A DNA stretch of 64,000 nucleotides from CACIIZ01 sp045565285. Lineage in GTDB: Bacteria; Pseudomonadota; Alphaproteobacteria; Rhodobacterales; Rhodobacteraceae. The notes under the pieces are model-generated. The model did no database searches, was not told where the DNA came from, and saw nothing but the letters and a program-made list of their open reading frames with translations. A program made the position numbers and the translations under genes. The DNA lies in the NCBI GenBank assembly GCA_045565285.1, contig JBJLFR010000019.1, forward strand, positions 1-64,000. Direction: 5' to 3'. The first letter of the stretch is position 1; every line of letters starts with the position of its first letter. Positions 45,203 to 54,339 of the stretch are shown here, piece after piece.

Positions 45203-48200
45203 TCAAATTAGAATAAAGTTATCAGATGTAAACTCCTCAACCCTTATATCATAAATCAATACAGTACACTCTCTATCAGAAAATTGTGTATGACCATCTG
45301 GGGTAGTCTCAACCTTAGTAAGAACTTCTTCAAATCCATTAAAATTAAAAGATCTTAGGTCAATCTTATCTTTTTCAATTTCAAAGTCTCCTCCCACTGG
45401 CTCAAATAAGACAGTATTGTTAAGATTCAGATTAAATTTAGCAATAATATCGTTTCCATCTAAGGGAGAGAATATAAATACGTCTGATCCATTTCCTCCT
45501 TCCAGCAAATCGTCTCCAGCTCCACCCTCAAGTGTATCATTTCCATAAAAATAATCCGAAAATAATAAATCTCCAATTATATAATCATTCTCTGAGTTAC
45601 CACTTAAAGGATTGTCGCCCGTACCTCCAATTAAAATATCTGCTCCGGAACCTCCTTCTGCTCCACTATTTTTACCAGCAGCAACAATAAGATCATCATA
45701 CTGACCGCCTTTTATAACTATATTACTAAATGCATCTTTGAACACATTCCTTATATTCAATGGTAAAATAACTTGGGGTAAAGGAATATTTACTGCTGAA
45801 CTGGAAATAACCTCTTCATTGAAACCATATCCATCTATGAAGCTTGCTTTCACTGTTAAATTAGTACCTAAATCTTCTTTTTCTATTACATAATCACGTT
45901 CTGTTGCACCTAATATTGCTTCATTATCTCTAAACCATTGATAATCTAACCAAGTATAACCATCTGCATCTATGATATTTGGGTTTGCAAGCAGTGTATC
46001 ACCAATACCAACACCCCCATTTATAGCTATGTCTCCAGTGGCAGGGTTATTACGTGCTGAAACATTTACAAAAAATTGTTGAGTGATTTGACCCCCATTC
46101 CCATCATTAACAGTTATTTCAAATGTATTAAGCCCAAACTCAGTTCTAGATGGATTTACAGTTAGAATTGTGGAAGATCCATTAAAGTTACACCAAGAGG
46201 GTAATCCAGCACCCCCAGGAAGTGAAACAGAAAATGTAATGTTATCATCATCTGGATCTGTGAAAAATTGGTTTAATGCTAAATTTTCTAAATTATTTTC
46301 CTTAACCTGCAAAATCGGAATTGTTTTCTTTAAAACAGGATTATCGTTCACATTTAAAATGTTTAATACAACTGCTTTAGAACCCGACAAAGCACCTAAT
46401 CCATCATCAGTAGCAATTACTGTAAAATCATATGAAGATTTAGTTTCATAATCTGCTGAAACCTTTAATCTAACTTCTCCATCATCTGCATCAATTGTAA
46501 AATACGATGAATCAGCACCGGAAATAGAAAATGTTAGATTATCGCCTGAATCCACATCAGTCGCCGTGGCAGTATATAAAACAGAACTATTTGCTTGGTT
46601 TTCCGCAGCAGTAACCGTTGCAGAAGAAGTTATTGAAGGTATTTCGTTTACATTATTTACACTTACCGTAACTGCCTCTGTATCGCTTGATCCATCAGGA
46701 TCTGTAGCGATGACATTAAAAGAATAAGAATTTTTTGTTTCAAAATTTGCTGAAGACTTTAATCTAACTTCTCCATCATCTGTATCAATGGTAACCAAAG
46801 AAGCATCTGTTCCAGAAACTGAGTAAGTCAAAATATCTGTAATATCCGCGTCGGAAGCAGAGACATCATATATCACAGTGTTAGTATTAGCATTTTCTTG
46901 AATACTACCAGTTAAATTAGTGGTATCAATCGTAGGACTAGACTCATTGACGTTATTAACTGTAACCGTGAGTACTTGAGTAGAAAAAAATCCTAGACCG
47001 TCGGTAGTTGTTGCTTTTACTTCAACCTGATAGGTATTATTTCCATCTGAATCTAGTGGAACTTCAAAGTTTGGGGCGGAATTAAAGGTTAAATTACCTG
47101 ATCCGTCTATACTGAACTTACTCCCATCCAAACCAGAGTTTATAACCCATGTCACTCCCACATTTGCCGAAAATGTAGTAACAGCGGTTTGATTTTCCTG
47201 CTTTGTTATTGCTGAAGTGTCTGAGCCTGCAGAATTACTAGGTCCGGTAATTAAAGGTGTCCTAACATTAACTGTTAAAATACCCGTATCAGAACCACCA
47301 TTTCCATCAGATACAGTATAGTTTATTGTCTCACTAATATTCGCCGCACCAGAAGGAGGGGTATAGTTTATCGTTGTTCCATTATGACTTACAGTACCAC
47401 TTCCTCCGTAACTTATTGATTGTATAGTTAAACCATCACCATCCTCATCTGTATCATCATTAAGTACGACAATACTATTAAGTGCCGTATTTATAGTAGT
47501 TATTCCTAGGTCATCTGTGACTTCAGGACTATCATTTTGATCTGATATATTGATAGTAATAGCCTTACTAATTGAGGATGGAGTACCTCCATTATCTGTG
47601 GCTATGATATTCAAACTATAAGAGTTTTTAACCTCAAAATTTGCAGAATTATTTAATCTGATTTCTCCATCATCAGAATCTATAGTCACTAAGGAAGAAT
47701 CCGTACCGCTTACGGAGAATACTAATGATTGTCCAGAATCAGGGTCAGAGGCTGAAGCATCATAAGCTATGGTACCTGTTGAAGCATTTTCTGCTATTGA
47801 ACCGTTTGAACCAGAGGAAATTACTGGAGGATCATTAAGATTATTAATAGTTAGGGATATAGCTTGAGTATCCGAAAGATTTCCACCTACACCATTGTCT
47901 GTTACAATTACGTTAAAACTATATGAACTCTTATTCTCGTAATCAGCTGAAGCTTTTAACCTGACTTCTCCATCATCTGTATCAATTGTAAATTGCGATG
48001 AATCAGTACCAGAAATTGAAAATGTTAAGGTATCAGCAGTATCCAAATCTGTAGCTTCAGCATCATAAATTACGATGCTAGGATTCTGGTTTTCATCAGC
48101 ATTTACCACTGATCCAGAAGTAATATTTGGGGCATCATTGATAGAAGTAAAATTAATGTCGAGGGTGCCAGTCCCCGACTGTTCCGCTCCACTAATACCA

Positions 48201-49744
48201 TTAATGCTGGTCCCTTTAACTGTTAAAGTTTTTGATGCCGGCGGATTATCTGAAGTGCTTTCATATTTTAACTTTCGAGCAATGGCTTGCACCATTCCAT
48301 CAGTAATAGTTGCAGGAGCTGGAATACTTTCTGTTACACTTACATTATCTACATATAGTTGAGCACCTGCCCATTTACCTCCTGAAAAATCAAAAGTTCC
48401 AGAGACAAATACGAAACGGTAAGAGCCTGGATTAGTAACGGTGACAGTCTCAGTAGCCCAAGATGTTGTCGCTCCTCCTGAAGAGCCTGTTTCATTTAAT
48501 ATTTCTACAAAGCTATTATCATCTGTATTGACGATATATCCAAAAACATCATATGCATCGGACCCTCCTACGGCTTTCCAATCAAAGCTGACTTTATCAT
48601 TTGCTCTTAAGAAAACAGTATTATCACTATAAAGTGCCGGACCTCTAACAATGTCATAACCTGACTTTGCAATTATTCCAGTGCTTGTTAGTCTAACAGA
48701 GTTTTCTCCTCCACCATCATTATTCACAGCGGCTGAATAAGTTCCAACAGTAGTCGGAATATTTTGATCAGAAATAGCTCTTCCGATTGCTGGAGGGGTA
48801 GTGTCTGTTGGCGTATTCAAACCACCAATTTGGGTTACTCCAAAATAAATTGGGCCAGACTGTATTTGCCAGTTTCCAAAGGTAGATGTTCCATCATTAG
48901 ATTCAAAATTTCCGTTTTGAAAACTATTCGAAATATTTACCCTTAATGGATTACCATTTAATCCATTCTTGGTTGAATCAACGTTACCTAATATAGCAGC
49001 ACCAGTTCCATTACCAACGTAAACAACAGATCCTATTATCGAGACCTGTCCGTTTGTGGTCGAAGCTGCTCCGTCATTAGAAAATCTAAGAAAGTCATGG
49101 CTATCAGCGGAAGAAAGACTAAATTCTAAAAAACCCCCTGCATAATTATCACCACCAGTAGCTCCACCAGTAATTGATATGTCGCTATCTATAACTGAAA
49201 GTGCAGCTTGCTCATTATAAGATAAGTCAGTAAGATTGGTTATTGACGGAGTGCCCAAAGTTCCTTTGATAGAAGAAGGATTGAGAGAAGCACTTTCAAT
49301 GCTTCCAACTGTTGTTTCTAAATCCCAATCACCACCAAAGGCCGGTGAGCCCGAAATATCATCCGATGCTGCAAAATCAGCACCTGAAATTCTTGAAAGA
49401 AGTTGTAAGAGTTCTTCTCCTTTTCCACCACCACCAATGTCACATCCATAAAGATGAACATCACCTCCCTTACCTAATGCATTACCTATCGTGATTAAAT
49501 CTTTGCTAAAATTTTTTGCATTATCAGTAGTTATGGAACCACTAGAAAATTTTAAAACTCCTGGTTCACCATGGCTAACAATATGTAAGGAACCTAAATT
49601 ACTATCGTTACCAATAATGTTAGCAATTTGACCAAGAGCATTTTGATTATTATCTAAGATATGAACTAAATAATTTTCAGATAACTCATCCAATAAAGCC
49701 CTATATTCAGGCACACTTTTATCAACAAATATGATATCCATCAT
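45203..49744 (-). CDS. Giant DUF4347 / cadherin-repeat / RTX surface protein
   Basis: 1513 residues. The N-terminal DUF4347 domain (~1-165) has IIFVDKSVPEY, LHIVSHGEPG and VHLYGCDIG. Several cadherin-like repeats follow (about 540-1190), marked by recurring FTIDTDDGEVRLKASADYE and ATDLDTADTLTFSISGTDSS motifs, with a VTDDLG/tandem-95-like block. A C-terminal RTX region (about 1375-1450, GGSGADILIGGTGDN, GGAGDDLLEGGNGSDVF) ends in DNFILI. It should be a calcium-binding adhesin exported by type I secretion. No dedicated exporter is adjacent; the one at 35.8-40.0 kb is the nearest. The cadherin units are similar enough to suggest internal duplication. Confidence 0.88.
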   Translation of the reverse strand: MMDIIFVDKSVPEYRALLDELSENYLVHILDNNQNALGQIANIIGNDSNLGSLHIVSHGEPGVLKFSSGSITTDNAKNFSKDLITIGNALGKGGDVHLYGCDIGGGGKGEELLQLLSRISGADFAASDDISGSPAFGGDWDLETTVGSIESASLNPSSIKGTLGTPSITNLTDLSYNEQAALSVIDSDISITGGATGGDNYAGGFLEFSLSSADSHDFLRFSNDGAASTTNGQVSIIGSVVYVGNGTGAAILGNVDSTKNGLNGNPLRVNISNSFQNGNFESNDGTSTFGNWQIQSGPIYFGVTQIGGLNTPTDTTPPAIGRAISDQNIPTTVGTYSAAVNNDGGGENSVRLTSTGIIAKSGYDIVRGPALYSDNTVFLRANDKVSFDWKAVGGSDAYDVFGYIVNTDDNSFVEILNETGSSGGATTSWATETVTVTNPGSYRFVFVSGTFDFSGGKWAGAQLYVDNVSVTESIPAPATITDGMVQAIARKLKYESTSDNPPASKTLTVKGTSINGISGAEQSGTGTLDINFTSINDAPNITSGSVVNADENQNPSIVIYDAEATDLDTADTLTFSISGTDSSQFTIDTDDGEVRLKASADYENKSSYSFNVIVTDNGVGGNLSDTQAISLTINNLNDPPVISSGSNGSIAENASTGTIAYDASASDPDSGQSLVFSVSGTDSSLVTIDSDDGEIRLNNSANFEVKNSYSLNIIATDNGGTPSSISKAITINISDQNDSPEVTDDLGITTINTALNSIVVLNDDTDEDGDGLTIQSISYGGSGTVSHNGTTINYTPPSGAANISETINYTVSDGNGGSDTGILTVNVRTPLITGPSNSAGSDTSAITKQENQTAVTTFSANVGVTWVINSGLDGSKFSIDGSGNLTFNSAPNFEVPLDSDGNNTYQVEVKATTTDGLGFFSTQVLTVTVNNVNESSPTIDTTNLTGSIQENANTNTVIYDVSASDADITDILTYSVSGTDASLVTIDTDDGEVRLKSSANFETKNSYSFNVIATDPDGSSDTEAVTVSVNNVNEIPSITSSATVTAAENQANSSVLYTATATDVDSGDNLTFSISGADSSYFTIDADDGEVRLKVSADYETKSSYDFTVIATDDGLGALSGSKAVVLNILNVNDNPVLKKTIPILQVKENNLENLALNQFFTDPDDDNITFSVSLPGGAGLPSWCNFNGSSTILTVNPSRTEFGLNTFEITVNDGNGGQITQQFFVNVSARNNPATGDIAINGGVGIGDTLLANPNIIDADGYTWLDYQWFRDNEAILGATERDYVIEKEDLGTNLTVKASFIDGYGFNEEVISSSAVNIPLPQVILPLNIRNVFKDAFSNIVIKGGQYDDLIVAAGKNSGAEGGSGADILIGGTGDNPLSGNSENDYIIGDLLFSDYFYGNDTLEGGAGDDLLEGGNGSDVFIFSPLDGNDIIAKFNLNLNNTVLFEPVGGDFEIEKDKIDLRSFNFNGFEEVLTKVETTPDGHTQFSDRECTVLIYDIRVEEFTSDNFILI

Positions 49745-50035
49745 TATATTTTACATGAACATAATCTATAATCAAAATTTTCTTTTTTTATTAGGTAAGA
49801 ACTATTGGAGTTATTGTTGATTGAAGAAATTTTTTAAGTGAAGTAGATACTTTTCCTTTTAATTGATATTATAAGATGTGATGAAGAACATTTCTAATTA
49901 AGTTTTTAAATTTTGAAAGGTTCTTTGTTTAACAATGATCACAAATAAATTAGAGGCCTTTCAATTGGCAATAATCCCTAGAGTATGTGTCATCATGAAA
50001 TAAAACCATAATTTATAACTTGAGATTTTAAATAT

Positions 50036-51076
50036 TTAGAATTTAAAAAAAGGTAGAGAAAAGGAAACTAATGGCCCATTGTGACTAAAGGATTTGATTG
50101 TAGAATAATTCTTTACATACCCTATTGATACATTTAATCCACTATTAATTGGATATGAAATTACTATTTTTTTTGAAGTATCTTCTCTTTGAATACCTAA
50201 AAATTCCCCACCATTATAAAAGGATTGATTAAAGGAAACCTTTAAAGGTTTATTATTGATTAATCTATTAAAAGAAACTCCTAGTGCATGGTTCAAAGAA
50301 ATCATACCTTTAACTGGTTCACCTTTAGCAAGAAAGATACTTGTTTTATAAGCATTTGATAAAAGAGAATTTAGAACCAATGATCCCTGTATTTGCTGAT
50401 ATTCGTCAGTAATATACCTTTCAACTTTAAAAGAACTTTCATGGAAACCTCTCCTTGTCATAAATAATTTTGTAACTTTTGCTGAAATACTTTTATTAAT
50501 TGTATCAGAATACTCTTTTTTATTATGAGCCCAGCTTGCGCAAGCATCAAAAAAAATCCATTCTTTCAAATGATTCTTAGAACAAGCAATTATCGATTCA
50601 TTTCTGACTTGCAACCAGTCATGAGCTGGAGCGGTTGCCAAAGATGCATTTAGATTGATGTCAATATATCTCCCACGATTATATGGTTTCTTAATTCCTA
50701 GATAGAAACCTCCCCCTATTATTATTCCTGTTTTTGCAACAGCATCTTTTTCTCCCACAAAACTAAAATCTCCAACTTGAATAGTTTGAGTTAAATTACC
50801 AGCATTAATGTTATCAGAGTATGCAAATGTTGGGTAAATCGCCTTATTTATCAAAATCGTATAGTCACTTTGTTTTTTGTTTGAAATTCCTTCAAATCCA
50901 AGTGATTGAGATTTAAAATTAAACTGAATTAAGTCTTGTGTTGATATTATTTTATTTTTTAAAATACTTTTGGTTAGGATGTATAAATCAAGCCTTTCTG
51001 ATCCAAAAGCTAAAGCACCTGAATAAAAAAAAACGAAAAGTGATAAATAAAAACCAAACATAATTTTAATTACCAT
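50036..51076 (-). CDS. Probable outer-membrane beta-barrel protein
   Basis: 346 residues with a signal peptide (MVIKIMFGFYLSLFVFFYS then GALAFG). It has amphipathic alternating strands with many aromatic ends, and the C-terminus SFSLPFFKF carries the terminal Phe typical of BAM-inserted barrels. No specific family is recognised. A Slam-like helper for the TbpB-like lipoprotein is conceivable, but the N-terminal TPR of Slam is missing. Spacing to the giant protein gene is about 290 bases. Confidence 0.6.
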   Translation of the reverse strand: MVIKIMFGFYLSLFVFFYSGALAFGSERLDLYILTKSILKNKIISTQDLIQFNFKSQSLGFEGISNKKQSDYTILINKAIYPTFAYSDNINAGNLTQTIQVGDFSFVGEKDAVAKTGIIIGGGFYLGIKKPYNRGRYIDINLNASLATAPAHDWLQVRNESIIACSKNHLKEWIFFDACASWAHNKKEYSDTINKSISAKVTKLFMTRRGFHESSFKVERYITDEYQQIQGSLVLNSLLSNAYKTSIFLAKGEPVKGMISLNHALGVSFNRLINNKPLKVSFNQSFYNGGEFLGIQREDTSKKIVISYPINSGLNVSIGYVKNYSTIKSFSHNGPLVSFSLPFFKF

Positions 51077-51151
51077 TATAGAAAAAAATTAATTAGATTA
51101 TTATAAATTAATACTCGATTTATAATTCTTATGCAAAAAATCTGTGCTAAT

Positions 51152-51245
51152 CAAAATGTGTGAGCAGTAGTACTTACAAAAAACAGGCTATGGTTTTTGG
51201 GGTGCCCTCAAGGATAATTCTTAGGGGTGGATGTTATGGTTTTTA
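51152..51245 (+). repeat. Interspersed repeat, copy 1
   Basis: Begins CAAAATGTGTGAGCAGTAG, contains ACAGGCTATGGTTTTTGGGG and ends CTTAGGGGTGGATGTTATGG. It lies between the barrel gene and the cupin gene. The ATG in GGCTATGG opens a 30-codon frame (start MVFGVPSRIILRGG, end SKSLPL). Confidence 0.9.
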
Positions 51246-51388
51246 TGTGGAAAAGGAAAACTCAAAAAGTCTACCTTTGAGACCACCCGTTGAAATATTT
51301 TCAGAAAAAAATATATGGTTTTGAATAAATAAAAAATCTATACAATCAAAATATTGAAAATTTAATTTTTGAATCGATTGAGTGAAAA

Positions 51389-51883
51389 ATGATAAAAAAA
51401 AATGTCAAATTAATTAAAACTGGAAAAAAATATTTAGGAGGTCAAGGAGTAACTTATAATGCTGGTGTATCTAGAAACACTGCAGGTTCTGAAAAAGTTT
51501 GCATGAATGTTTTACCTATGCCACCAGGAGTTCACTCAATACCTCATATACATAAAGAAATAGAAACTATTGCTTACTTGTTGGAAGGAGAATGTACTCT
51601 ATTTTATGGAGAAAAGTTGGAACATCATATCTTAGTTAGAAAAGGTGAACAAATATTTATTCCCGAAAATGTTCCTCACACTCCCTATAACCAAAGTAAG
51701 AATGAATGTATATGGGTTGTTGTTCATTCATCTGGGGATGACCAAGATGAACTTATTTCTATGCCAGAGTTAACTAAAGAACTTAACAAATATAAAGGTA
51801 AGTCCAAAGTTGGATCATTAAAAATTAGATCTAAGACCTCAAATATATTGTCAAAGCAAAACCTTCAAAGAAAAACAGAATAG
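51389..51883 (+). CDS. Cupin-domain protein
   Basis: 164 residues, single cupin barrel. The metal-ligand motifs are SIPHIHKEIETIAYLLEGE (H-x-H-x4-E pattern) and NVPHTPYNQ. It may be an enzyme or a small-molecule sensor; the substrate is unknown. It ends in a basic, low-complexity tail. It is flanked by repeat copy 1 and the convergent MORN-like gene. Confidence 0.78.
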   Translation: MIKKNVKLIKTGKKYLGGQGVTYNAGVSRNTAGSEKVCMNVLPMPPGVHSIPHIHKEIETIAYLLEGECTLFYGEKLEHHILVRKGEQIFIPENVPHTPYNQSKNECIWVVVHSSGDDQDELISMPELTKELNKYKGKSKVGSLKIRSKTSNILSKQNLQRKTE

Positions 51884-51978
51884 TATTTTAAATGAGTTGT
51901 ACAGTGCTTAAGATTTTAGAAATGGTGAATAACTAGAGATTAAGATCAATTAAATTTTAAAAAATTTTTATTCTGTTT

Positions 51979-52272
51979 TCAGACCATCTTTTTACCATAT
52001 TTATATTCTCCTTTACTCCATAGTTGGCCATTAGCACTATAAAATCCCCAAAGTCCGTCCATTTTTCCTTCTTTCATGATGCCTTTCATCCATAACTGAC
52101 AATTTTTGTCATAAATCAACCATTCAACATGATTCTTCCCATTATTAATTTTACCACTGAACTTTCCCAAAACCTCTCCATTAAATGGATTATTTGTAAA
52201 TTTTTTATAGTAAAGTCCTTCCCTCTTAACTAATTCATTGATAGTAAGAGTTTCTTGTATTAATCGGATCAT
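51979..52272 (-). CDS. MORN-like repeat protein
   Basis: 97 residues. After LVKREGLYYKKFTNNPFNGE come three to four MORN_2-type units such as GIMKEGKMDGLWGFYSANGQ and LWSKGEYKYGKK. No signal peptide is visible. MORN_2 proteins are common short beta proteins in accessory regions (YwqK-like), with no firm biochemical role. It is convergent with the cupin gene. Confidence 0.72.
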   Translation of the reverse strand: MIRLIQETLTINELVKREGLYYKKFTNNPFNGEVLGKFSGKINNGKNHVEWLIYDKNCQLWMKGIMKEGKMDGLWGFYSANGQLWSKGEYKYGKKMV

Positions 52273-52368
52273 TATCTCACCATTCTTAATTTTTTTATTA
52301 GTGCTTATGTTATAATATTTTTGTAAAAATATAATCCAGACAAAATTCCAATTTTAGTCGGCTTCTAA

Positions 52369-52558
52369 ATAACCTCAGCATATTGGTTTACCTCATCAAC
52401 TAGTTTTGCTAATCCAGCAGTTACAATAGATAGAACTTTAAGTGAAACATTTTCTTGTATAAACTATGGCAATACTTTTCTCTTTATTATTTGTCAGTTT
52501 TTTAGGCGGATTATTGGCTTTATTCCTTTATAAAATAATCAATTCAAATAAGATTTAA
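52369..52558 (+). pseudogene. Aquaporin (MIP family) C-terminal fragment
   Basis: One frame reads SAYWFTSSTSFANPAVTIDR then TLSETFSCI, containing the second NPA-box environment of aquaporins. After a frame change near 52460 the other frame gives MAILFSLLFVSFLGGLLAL, matching the last MIP helix, and ends at TAA (52556-52558). Only the last quarter of the gene is present, with no upstream portion. It is a truncated and frameshifted remnant that directly precedes repeat copy 2. Confidence 0.6.
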
Positions 52559-52591
52559 TATAAAACGTTTGGTTGCCAGAAAGTCACTTAA

Positions 52592-52686
52592 TCAAAATGT
52601 TTGAGCAGTAGCACTTGCTAATAATAGGCTATGGTTTTTGGGGTACCCTCAAGGATATGTATTAGGGGTGGATATTATGATAGTTA
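52592..52686 (+). repeat. Interspersed repeat, copy 2
   Basis: TCAAAATGTTTGAGCAGTAG at the start, CTAATAATAGGCTATGG in the middle, then CCCTCAAGGATATGTATTAG. It is downstream of the aquaporin fragment and downstream (3' side) of the homocysteine methyltransferase gene. A CTTCACACAC segment follows at 52711-52720, similar to the flank of the 43.7-kb tRNA remnant. Confidence 0.9.
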
Positions 52687-52764
52687 TTTTCAATACCCTT
52701 TATAGTTTTTCTTCACACACTCTCTTTGTGTTTCTTGAACTTTAGAGGGGTGTAATTCCTTCTT

Positions 52765-53655
52765 TTAAAAATTGTTCTCTGATATATATTTTATATGTTC
52801 TGTGGTTACACCACAACAACCTCCTACTAAGTTTATACCTCTTTCAATCCATTCTTGAACGTATTTTGAATAATCTTCTGGAGATATTACTTCTTCAAAT
52901 GTCCATTTTGTTTTTTCCATTACTCCTGAATGAGCATATACACCAATTAAACCTTTCCATTTATTTTGTAAAATATCCAAGCAAGGATTTATCAAAGAGA
53001 TTTCAGTATGCATAATATTAATTAAATCAACATTTTTATTATCTAAATTATCTATTGCTTTTTCAAGTGGGTCACCGCTTAACAAAACTACCTTACCCGA
53101 GTTATCTATTTTACAACTTAAACCTACCCAAATAGGTAAATTAACATTTTTGGCTCCTTCAAGAGTTACCATCATTCGCTCAATATCTTCCATCATTTCA
53201 AGAATAAGTAAGTTAACTCCATTATTTTTAAAAATCAGAGCTTGCTCTTTTACATTACTTTTTAAAATTTCCAGAGATGGTTTGTTTTTGGTAAAAGTCC
53301 AATAAGATATGCCACCAGCAATTAAAGAATTTTTATTAACTTCTTTAATTGCTTTTTTTGCAATAAGAACACCTTGAGAGTTAAGTTTTTCAAAGTTATG
53401 AATTTGATTAGCGTCTTCTAAAGTGTGTTTTCCAGTCGCAAAAGTATTTGTAATTATAATTCTTGCACCTAATTCAACATATTCTTTGTGGACTTCTTTA
53501 AGAATTTCTGGATGACTTAATGCACCACCACCATTCCATGCATTAGGGATTTGCGGAACCCCTCTTCTTTCTAGTTCAGTACCAGTTGCTCCATCTATCA
53601 TAATACACTTTCCTAAATGCATTTCTTTTATAAGCTCTATATATCTTTTATTCAT
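52765..53655 (-). CDS. Homocysteine S-methyltransferase-family protein
   Basis: 296-residue TIM barrel. It has MIDGATGTELERRG, the substrate loop GLSCKID and the zinc site LVGGCCGVTTEHI (double Cys). Such enzymes move a methyl group from S-methylmethionine, betaine or similar donors to a thiol. It is alone between repeat copies 2 and 3, with no methionine genes next to it. Confidence 0.88.
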   Translation of the reverse strand: MNKRYIELIKEMHLGKCIMIDGATGTELERRGVPQIPNAWNGGGALSHPEILKEVHKEYVELGARIIITNTFATGKHTLEDANQIHNFEKLNSQGVLIAKKAIKEVNKNSLIAGGISYWTFTKNKPSLEILKSNVKEQALIFKNNGVNLLILEMMEDIERMMVTLEGAKNVNLPIWVGLSCKIDNSGKVVLLSGDPLEKAIDNLDNKNVDLINIMHTEISLINPCLDILQNKWKGLIGVYAHSGVMEKTKWTFEEVISPEDYSKYVQEWIERGINLVGGCCGVTTEHIKYISENNF

Positions 53656-53740
53656 TTTTAACTTTTTTAGTCATTTCATTTTTTAAAATAAAGAAATATT
53701 TCTAACATGACAAAATAATTATAAATAGAATTTTATTAAA

Positions 53741-53825
53741 CAAAATCTGTGAGCACTTGTACTTGCAAATAATAGGCAATTGTTTTTGCGGTGCCCTCGA
53801 GGATATTACTTAGGGGTTGTCAGAT
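53741..53825 (+). repeat. Interspersed repeat, copy 3
   Basis: Diverged copy: CAAAATCTGTGAGCACTTG, AAATAATAGGCAATTG, CCCTCGAGGATATTACTTAG. The ATG of the internal frame is ATT here. It lies upstream of both flanking genes, between their divergent starts. Confidence 0.8.
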
Positions 53826-53874
53826 AGATTTATGTTATATATTAGGAATTATTCAAATCACTTGAGTACAATTA

Positions 53875-54215
53875 ATGAGCCTTTTCGAAAAATATACCAA
53901 AGCGTGGAATGAAAAAAAGATATTACAGCTTTTGTGGAATGTCATCATGATGATTACGAGTTGGTTATTCACCCAACTGGAGAAGTCAAAAAAATGGAGG
54001 ATATTGACTGGGATCAAATGATGGAATGGATGGTTGCTGCAAACGTGGAAAAACATCGCTGTATTTATGAGAATGATGACATAATTGTTGAGCATCAAAT
54101 AATAAGTTATGGATCAGGTGATAGAGAAGCCTTAATGCTAGTACATCAGTTAAAGGATGGCTTAATGTGGCGAACAGAAAGCGGAGCAACCCAATTACTA
54201 CCTACAAAAAGCTGA
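53875..54215 (+). CDS. SnoaL/NTF2-like protein, frameshifted or read by -1 slippage
   Basis: Reads MSLFEKYTKAWNEK in frame 0 from ATG 53875. After the A-run at 53912-53918 it continues in the -1 frame as DITAFVECHHDDYELVIHPT and on to TKS: together one ~114-residue single-lobed NTF2-like protein. The run plus the next base is A-AAA-AAG in phase, the strongest bacterial -1 slippery heptamer, and a -1 slip gives exactly the required frame. Without slippage the product stops after about 48 residues. A one-base homopolymer deletion or sequencing error is the alternative. Confidence 0.65.
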
Positions 54216-54216
54216 C

Positions 54217-54256
54217 CCCACCCGTTCTCATGGAATGTCTTAGGGGTGGGTGACAT
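54217..54256 (+). repeat. Partial interspersed repeat (copy 4) with hairpin
   Basis: ATGTCTTAGGGGTGGGTGAC (54235-54254) equals the 3' part of the repeat, as in copy 5. CCCACCC (54217-54223) pairs with GGGTGGG (54244-54250) to form a 7-bp stem. It lies between two convergent genes and could terminate both. Confidence 0.6.
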
Positions 54257-54339
54257 TTTTTGATAAAACTCTCACGAATTTCTTTTATGATCAATGAAAT
54301 TATCAAGAATTTCAAACATATTTTTTTATTGAAAATTAC

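Noticed and set aside
53853..54189. Minus-strand open frames over the NTF2-like gene
   Set aside because: They are hydrophobic antisense shadows with no family resemblance, while the plus strand gives a recognisable NTF2-like protein.
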